From positions 13,268,001 to 13,332,000 of the forward strand of contig CM082580.2 of NCBI GenBank assembly GCA_040954595.2: a stretch of DNA of 64,000 nucleotides, given 5' to 3'. The DNA is from Balanoglossus misakiensis (taxonomy: Eukaryota > Hemichordata). Under the pieces are notes generated by a model that was not told where the DNA came from, searched no databases, and saw only the letters and a program-made list of their open reading frames with translations. This document shows positions 61,622-64,000 of this stretch, piece after piece. Within the stretch, counting starts at the first letter, position 1. The number at the start of each line of letters is the position of its first letter. The position numbers were made by a program, and so were the translations under genes.

Positions 61622-64000
61622 CCATTCAGCCGATATAATGAAGAACTTTCATATTTACTTTGACCATAATTTGAAATGCCTGGCATCACTTTTAATTTTA
61701 CGGTAATTTCCTAAAGGCCCGACAAAAATAACCAAAAATATTGTCCGTGAAATGGCATTCATATATTATGTTTAAATTACCTGCAAGGCATACTACTTCC
61801 TTCCCCCAACCTACTTGGGAAGAGTAATTCACATTGGGGGCATGTTTTACCCTTTTTTCGGGAGGGAGACAGGAAGGGAGGGCCATTGTGGCCACCGCAA
61901 TAGTGATGAATACACGACCGAGAATAGAAATCTGAAAATAACAGCTCGTGCTTCCTTTAACATCACAAGTGCCATTATGAGGGCCGAGCGAGAAATAACA
62001 CTTTCTAAGGAACTGCCGATTCTTTTCTGCTGTCTCTATTACCATAATATAGTTTTCATACTTACCACAATGAATGCAAAGTAGAGAAAAGCAAACAGTG
62101 AGCTTCTAAAAACATTCTCTCTCTCTCTCTTGTAGACAGAATTCTAGACCTCACATCTGGCATATTCACTCTCACTCCCAGCTTGTCCAACAACCCTCCA
62201 AAGGGGAAAATTTTACACAAATTCTACAAATGTGTTGTCAAGTTAACATCGCACTGTAGAAAGTTTACGTATTTTTTTTCCTGAAAGGTCTTTGATTAGA
62301 AATGCCATCCAATTTTTTTTTTGTGGCTAAACGTGATGATATCAAAATAAAAAAATGTTTGAAACAGGGACACCTGTTTCTGACAACTTTTGTGGAGAAA
62401 AGAGGTTTTGTACGAGACGGGCGAGTATAATCTGTTCCTGCTGGGAATGAGTTGAATGGTGATAATGAAATGTTTCCGTAACAGATAGTGCGCGGGATGC
62501 AATTTTGTTTTTGAACAAGTCACCGCATGATGATAGTTCCTCACCACATCATGAATCACATCCTGAATGAAAATTTTGAAACTATGGTAAATCAATGCAA
62601 TTTAGAAATTTTTTGTCACATTTAATTTTTTTTAAATAAGCACAATGGTAAATTTATGACAAATTCGTACCATATTCAAATGCACTTACACCATGATGAT
62701 CACTCTTTCTATCGGCATGATATCATTAAACCTCTAAATCTATCAATAGTATCCGTATCTTTTGCACGAAGAGATTTTTCCTTTGTGCTTGGTCTCTATT
62801 TATCAGAAAACAGTTTCAATATCCACAATTTGATACATTGCACAAACTCTGCCAACAACCTCGCTTTAAGGACAACACCATACATCAATATCTGTCTATT
62901 GGTGTGCGACTCGATGCCCATTCACGCAAAGGCTTTTCAAAAATCCGCCACGATCTCGGTTCAATATTTTCTATAGATTTTCACTTCAGAACGGTTGTAA
63001 TCGCAGATCATATGGCTAACTTATCAATTTTTACGACGTATCAAAATCAAATCAGTGTGGCGTGTCAGTCAAAATGTCGTAATCTGCTTACACAGCTCCA
63101 GTCGTTAAATACGACAGCTTCGTCACCGTGAGATCAATTATACAGAAGAGAACATGCTCATATACTACGCTACACATCCAGACATCTTTGAAAACTGCCA
63201 AAAGGAAAAACTATCATGCCGTTGTTTACAGCCTGTCCAGCTGTCTTTTGTATGATGGGCATATTTCAGTTATCAGAGGAAAGCATTATTTCAGAATTTC
63301 TGGCGTCATGAAAATTTCTTCCTCTGAGTGTTAAAGCTGCATTTTATTAGGATGGTTTTTTTTTTAAGCTACAATGTTTTTTTCCCGAAAACCGGCCACT
63401 TGATGAGACTGCAATACTGCACTATTTTAGTTATAAAACTACAGCTATTTTTTTTCTGGACCAATCACACATATTATGTTTTATAATAATTCTGATTCAT
63501 AGCCCCAATACAGACTACATGTAGTTTTATCAAACACCATTTTTTTTGCTCTAGTATAAATCTTGTCATTAACATTTTTACTCTCAAGTTTGTTTTACAA
63601 ATTGGAAGGAAACAAGAGAATTCCCAGAAAAACAAACAGCTCTATCTGTTGATTCCTCCTGGGTTTTCTGTGAAAACTTTGTGGTGAAGCAAACGAGTGA
63701 AAAAATGCTTCAGAGTGTCGGGCAAATCAATACCAAATCCAAACATGACAGTCTGTTCTCTGTCTTTCTGCCAACTTGGGTTTCTTGGCAGATCAATATA
63801 GGCAGGCTGAATCAATTTCTGTCCAATGTGATTAAACTTGACCTAAAACTTCTGTCTGAAAAAAAATAAAGCAAAGGAACAGCATTTTTCCGTGTTTTCT
63901 TTGATGTTTTATATCATCAGATGAAAAACTCATAAAACATGCACTACAAATGCACCTCACATTTTGTCTCTGCTCATATTGACTCAAGCATCTGATAATT

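Larger units (their letters stand above)
54424..64000 (-). other. ONECUT: ONECUT intron (incomplete)
   Basis: By analogy with vertebrate ONECUT genes, where a large intron separates the CUT exon from the homeodomain exon, the rest of the window is intronic. I found no CUT-domain frame (no WKWLQEP-like segment) on the minus strand. Contents include purine runs (about 56657-56690), (CT)n at 62117-62130, C12 at 60934-60945 and several relatively GC-balanced islands with homeodomain-type TAAT sites that may be enhancers. Confidence 0.65.

Noticed and set aside
1-64000. tRNA, rRNA and CRISPR features
   Set aside because: No tRNA B-box/cloverleaf, rRNA segment or direct-repeat/spacer array was seen; the only regular repeat (17701-17925) has no spacers.

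Overview
This is a eukaryotic window: intron-rich genes with GT-AG splicing, AT-rich introns, microsatellites and short interspersed repeats. The proteins are clearly animal, but the introns are compact (mostly 150-400 bp) and the intergenic spaces short, so this looks like a non-vertebrate bilaterian. A marine invertebrate deuterostome (hemichordate, lancelet or echinoderm grade) is my guess; a lophotrochozoan is not excluded. No prokaryotic or viral features, CRISPR arrays, tRNAs or rRNAs were recognised.

Layout. (1) 1-26.6 kb is gene-poor. Its one well-supported gene is a six-exon, minus-strand gene (5192-10278) for a ~298-residue single-pass membrane protein. It has a signal peptide, one immunoglobulin-like domain that lacks both canonical cysteines, a four-cysteine stalk, a transmembrane helix and a tail ending in a PDZ-ligand-like motif. 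All five splice phases match. The rest holds microsatellites, G/C homopolymers, a 39-bp minisatellite, a few exon-like fragments and some promoter- or insulator-like motifs. (2) 26.7-36.85 kb is a complete 34-coding-exon NCAPD3 gene (condensin II HEAT-repeat subunit), minus strand, about 1630 residues. (3) About 37.6-49.4 kb, plus strand, is the BICRA/BICRAL (GLTSCR1 family) orthologue of the non-canonical BAF remodelling complex: 10 coding exons, about 1802 residues, extremely glutamine-rich, with a UTR intron. NCAPD3 and BICRA are head to head and probably share a ~0.8 kb divergent promoter. (4) 54143-54423, minus strand, is the terminal exon of a ONECUT/HNF6 homeobox gene. Its CUT-domain exon is not in the window, so 54424-64000 is read as part of one large intron, with candidate enhancer stretches.

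NCAPD3 (mitotic chromosome condensation) and BICRA (SWI/SNF remodelling) look like a broadly expressed divergent pair. ONECUT is a developmental transcription factor arranged tail to tail with BICRA, and a CTCF-like core motif lies in the gap. I reconstructed exon models by hand from splice sites and reading phase. UTR ends, promoters and all short motifs are inference. I did not find an obviously unprecedented system; the most novel-looking element is the cysteine-less Ig receptor.
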